In this document: in pieces, positions 6,064 to 7,502 of the stretch
Layout of the letters: each line of letters begins with the position of its first letter
Numbering within the stretch: the first letter of the stretch is position 1
The notes under the pieces: generated by a model
Told to the model about the DNA's origin: nothing
The model's database searches: none
Seen by the model: only the letters and a program-made list of their open reading frames with translations
Translations under genes and position numbers: made by a program
Assembly: GCA_014730295.1 (NCBI GenBank)
Contig: WJIN01000083.1
Span: 1 to 7,502, forward strand
Direction: 5' to 3'
DNA length: 7,502 bases
DNA from: Promethearchaeota archaeon
Lineage (GTDB): Archaea > Asgardarchaeota > Lokiarchaeia > Sigynarchaeales > SOKP01

Positions 6064-6924
6064 ATGATAAATAGAAAAAATAAAATTATATTTTTTATAA
6101 CTCTTTCAAGTTTATTATTCTTAGCAGCGACAGTAAATGCTCAAGCAACTCAATTTTCTTGTCCTAGTACTCAAGCGGGAGATACAAAAATACTTGAAGT
6201 AAAAGTTGTTAATGAAGCAGGTTTAGAAGGAATTTTCGGTTCTAACTGGAAAACGGTGCTGAATACTTCTTTCGGAGGGTCTGCCGCAACTCTAGGGGCA
6301 CAGTTTAAATCTGTAATAGTAGAGCAGGATACCAATGATTATTTAAACTATACTAATTATGGTTTGGGATTATTCCCTGTTTGTAATATCACAGTCGATG
6401 TTTGGGCATTTCAAACAGGTCCTTTCTTAGAAGCAAACAAATCTACTCTTCAAGTATATATTATTAAAGATCCAGCTAACCTAACTGCTTATGTACAAAC
6501 TATTAGAGCTATATTTATGAGTCCTGGTAACGTAACAGTACCTTGGGCTGCTGATGTTTCATACAGTGCTTATTTAGGACAACTGGCTGTCCCTCCAATA
6601 GGATATCTTGATGGATTGGTTTTTGAGGATGGATGGACAACACCAGGAAGTTCAATTGTTCATGAGGTAACCGCTGGATATACTCCACCTTTTACAACAT
6701 TTACTTATTTACAAAACTGTACCGAAACTTGGACTTATTTCTCAAATGGAGCATTAATAGGCTATACACTTCAAAATAATGAAAGCCAAACTGTTTATTC
6801 CTATAACATTGTATTACCTGGTGGAGAAATCCCAGGATATGAGTTATCAATCTTTATTGGAATTTCAGCAATTTCAATGCTAGGAATAGTATATTACATG
6901 AAAAAGAAGAAATTCTCTGTATAG
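6064..6924 (+). CDS. Secreted, C-terminally membrane-anchored surface protein (Asgard CTERM-type)
   Basis: This 286-residue protein has a clear signal peptide: basic start (MINRKNK), hydrophobic core to about residue 22, and likely cleavage after Ala26 (VNA/QAT). The mature part is polar and Thr-, Asn- and aromatic-rich, as in beta-sheet surface domains, with three cysteines (33, 107, 219). It carries eight N-x-S/T glycosylation sequons (N67, 95, 108, 125, 139, 156, 218, 239). It ends with IPGYELSIF (256-264), one helix (about 261-278) and a basic tail (KKKKF). This layout resembles PGF-CTERM-like sorting signals and is common in Asgard surface proteins, so the protein is probably displayed on the outer face of the membrane. 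I recognise no enzymatic or binding domain. The ATG has a weak ribosome site (AGGG at 6051-6054) and a good TATA box upstream. A T-tract follows the stop, so it is probably transcribed alone. Confidence 0.85.
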   Translation: MINRKNKIIFFITLSSLLFLAATVNAQATQFSCPSTQAGDTKILEVKVVNEAGLEGIFGSNWKTVLNTSFGGSAATLGAQFKSVIVEQDTNDYLNYTNYGLGLFPVCNITVDVWAFQTGPFLEANKSTLQVYIIKDPANLTAYVQTIRAIFMSPGNVTVPWAADVSYSAYLGQLAVPPIGYLDGLVFEDGWTTPGSSIVHEVTAGYTPPFTTFTYLQNCTETWTYFSNGALIGYTLQNNESQTVYSYNIVLPGGEIPGYELSIFIGISAISMLGIVYYMKKKKFSV

Positions 6925-6943
6925 TAAATTTCCTTTAAATTAC

Positions 6944-6952
6944 TTTTTTTTT
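6944..6952 (+). terminator. T-tract terminator of the surface-protein gene
   Basis: Nine consecutive T lie 20 bases after the TAG stop at 6922-6924. This is a typical archaeal intrinsic termination signal and the longest T-run in the window. Confidence 0.5.
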
Positions 6953-7017
6953 ATTAAATATTAAGTTTTGAAGTTAAAAATTAATTTTATTTCCTTCCTA
7001 TCATATTTTTATTCATT

Positions 7018-7502
7018 ATGATTATTGATTTTCATATTCATCCCTTCTGTAAAGAAGCTACATGGGGAGATCTAGAAAAGATAGCAGATGCGATGTGGGG
7101 TAGTGACACAAAAAAACGTAAGAGAATGAGTGTTATGCTCAAAAACCTTTCAAATAGTTATTCTATAACCAATTACATCGAACTGATGGATCAATTTCAG
7201 ATTGAAAAAGCTATCATCGTTTCTTTTAACATAAAAACAGCATACGGAATAAAATTAGTCTCTAATGAAGATATTTCAAACTTTGTTGAGATGTATCCCG
7301 AACGATTTATTGGATTCGCAGGTATAGATCCCCCAGATCCTCAATCTGAGGAGGATTTAGAATACTCAATAACAAGTCTGGATTTAAAAGGTGTGAAATT
7401 AGTACCACCCGTTCAAAAATTTGATATCACTGATAAAAAATTCAATTCATTATGGAAAAAAGTGAATGATCTGAACGTACCTCTTTGGATACATGGTGGC
7501 CA
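7018..7502 (+). CDS. Metal-dependent amidohydrolase (amidohydrolase-2/ACMSD-like), N-terminal part, cut by window end
   Basis: An ATG at 7018 opens a frame that stays open to the edge (161 whole codons). The first strand MIIDFHIHP gives the H-x-H metal site of the amidohydrolase superfamily (His6, His8). The second signature ERFIGFAGIDP (95-105) and the third DLKGVKLVPPVQKF (122-135) are typical of the amidohydrolase-2 family. PLWIHGG (155-161) supplies the next metal-site histidine, His159. Known members are TIM-barrel zinc or manganese enzymes that hydrolyse or decarboxylate small organic acids (for example ACMSD). Which reaction occurs here cannot be said, and the later His and the catalytic Asp are outside the window. 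There is a charged insertion at residues 17-45 after the first strand. No Shine-Dalgarno sequence precedes the ATG, and the upstream 20 bases are pyrimidine-rich, so the mRNA may be leaderless. Confidence 0.85.
   Translation, partial: MIIDFHIHPFCKEATWGDLEKIADAMWGSDTKKRKRMSVMLKNLSNSYSITNYIELMDQFQIEKAIIVSFNIKTAYGIKLVSNEDISNFVEMYPERFIGFAGIDPPDPQSEEDLEYSITSLDLKGVKLVPPVQKFDITDKKFNSLWKKVNDLNVPLWIHGG

Overview
The window looks like chromosomal DNA from an AT-rich archaeon, most likely an Asgard archaeon of the Lokiarchaeia type. Three things support this. The left edge carries the end of an Nre-family DNA repair protein, a family confined to archaea. A secreted protein near the right end finishes with an IPGYELSIF motif, one membrane helix and a basic tail, the cell-surface anchor I associate with Asgard archaea. 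The strongest promoter candidate is an archaeal TATA box and termination looks T-tract based. Placement below Archaea rests on recalled motif resemblance, not a search.

Layout, left to right. (1) The 3' part of nreA runs in from outside the window and ends at 587 with a PCNA-interaction-like tail. (2) After a 237-base AT-rich intergenic stretch comes a tight three-gene plus-strand operon, 825-4662. It encodes a ten-helix membrane protein built from five copies of a two-helix module, an acyl-CoA synthetase of the adenylate-forming superfamily, and a ketoacyl synthase III-like condensing enzyme. The genes overlap by four bases at both junctions (ATGA and GTGA), so the proteins are probably made together. 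(3) A minus-strand alpha/beta hydrolase (4680-5462) meets the operon tail to tail, 17 bases away. (4) A small two-helix membrane protein lies at 5671-5892. (5) A secreted, heavily sequon-bearing, membrane-anchored surface protein lies at 6064-6924. (6) A metal-dependent amidohydrolase begins at 7018 and runs off the right edge.

The most interesting part is the operon. The synthetase would turn a free carboxylic acid into an acyl-CoA, and the condensing enzyme could use that thioester in a Claisen-type reaction. The co-translated repeat protein could bring the acid or a lipid product to or across the membrane. Archaeal membranes are built from isoprenoids, so an acyl-activating and condensing cassette tied to an unrecognised membrane protein is notable. 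The convergent hydrolase could cleave an ester or thioester, but its membership in the same pathway is only inferred from position. The substrate cannot be read from the sequence.

No rRNA, tRNA, CRISPR array, insertion sequence or phage gene was seen. The intergenic stretches (588-824, 5463-5670, 5893-6063, 6925-7017) hold AT-rich DNA with candidate promoters, T-tracts and one 18-bp element found upstream of two different genes.
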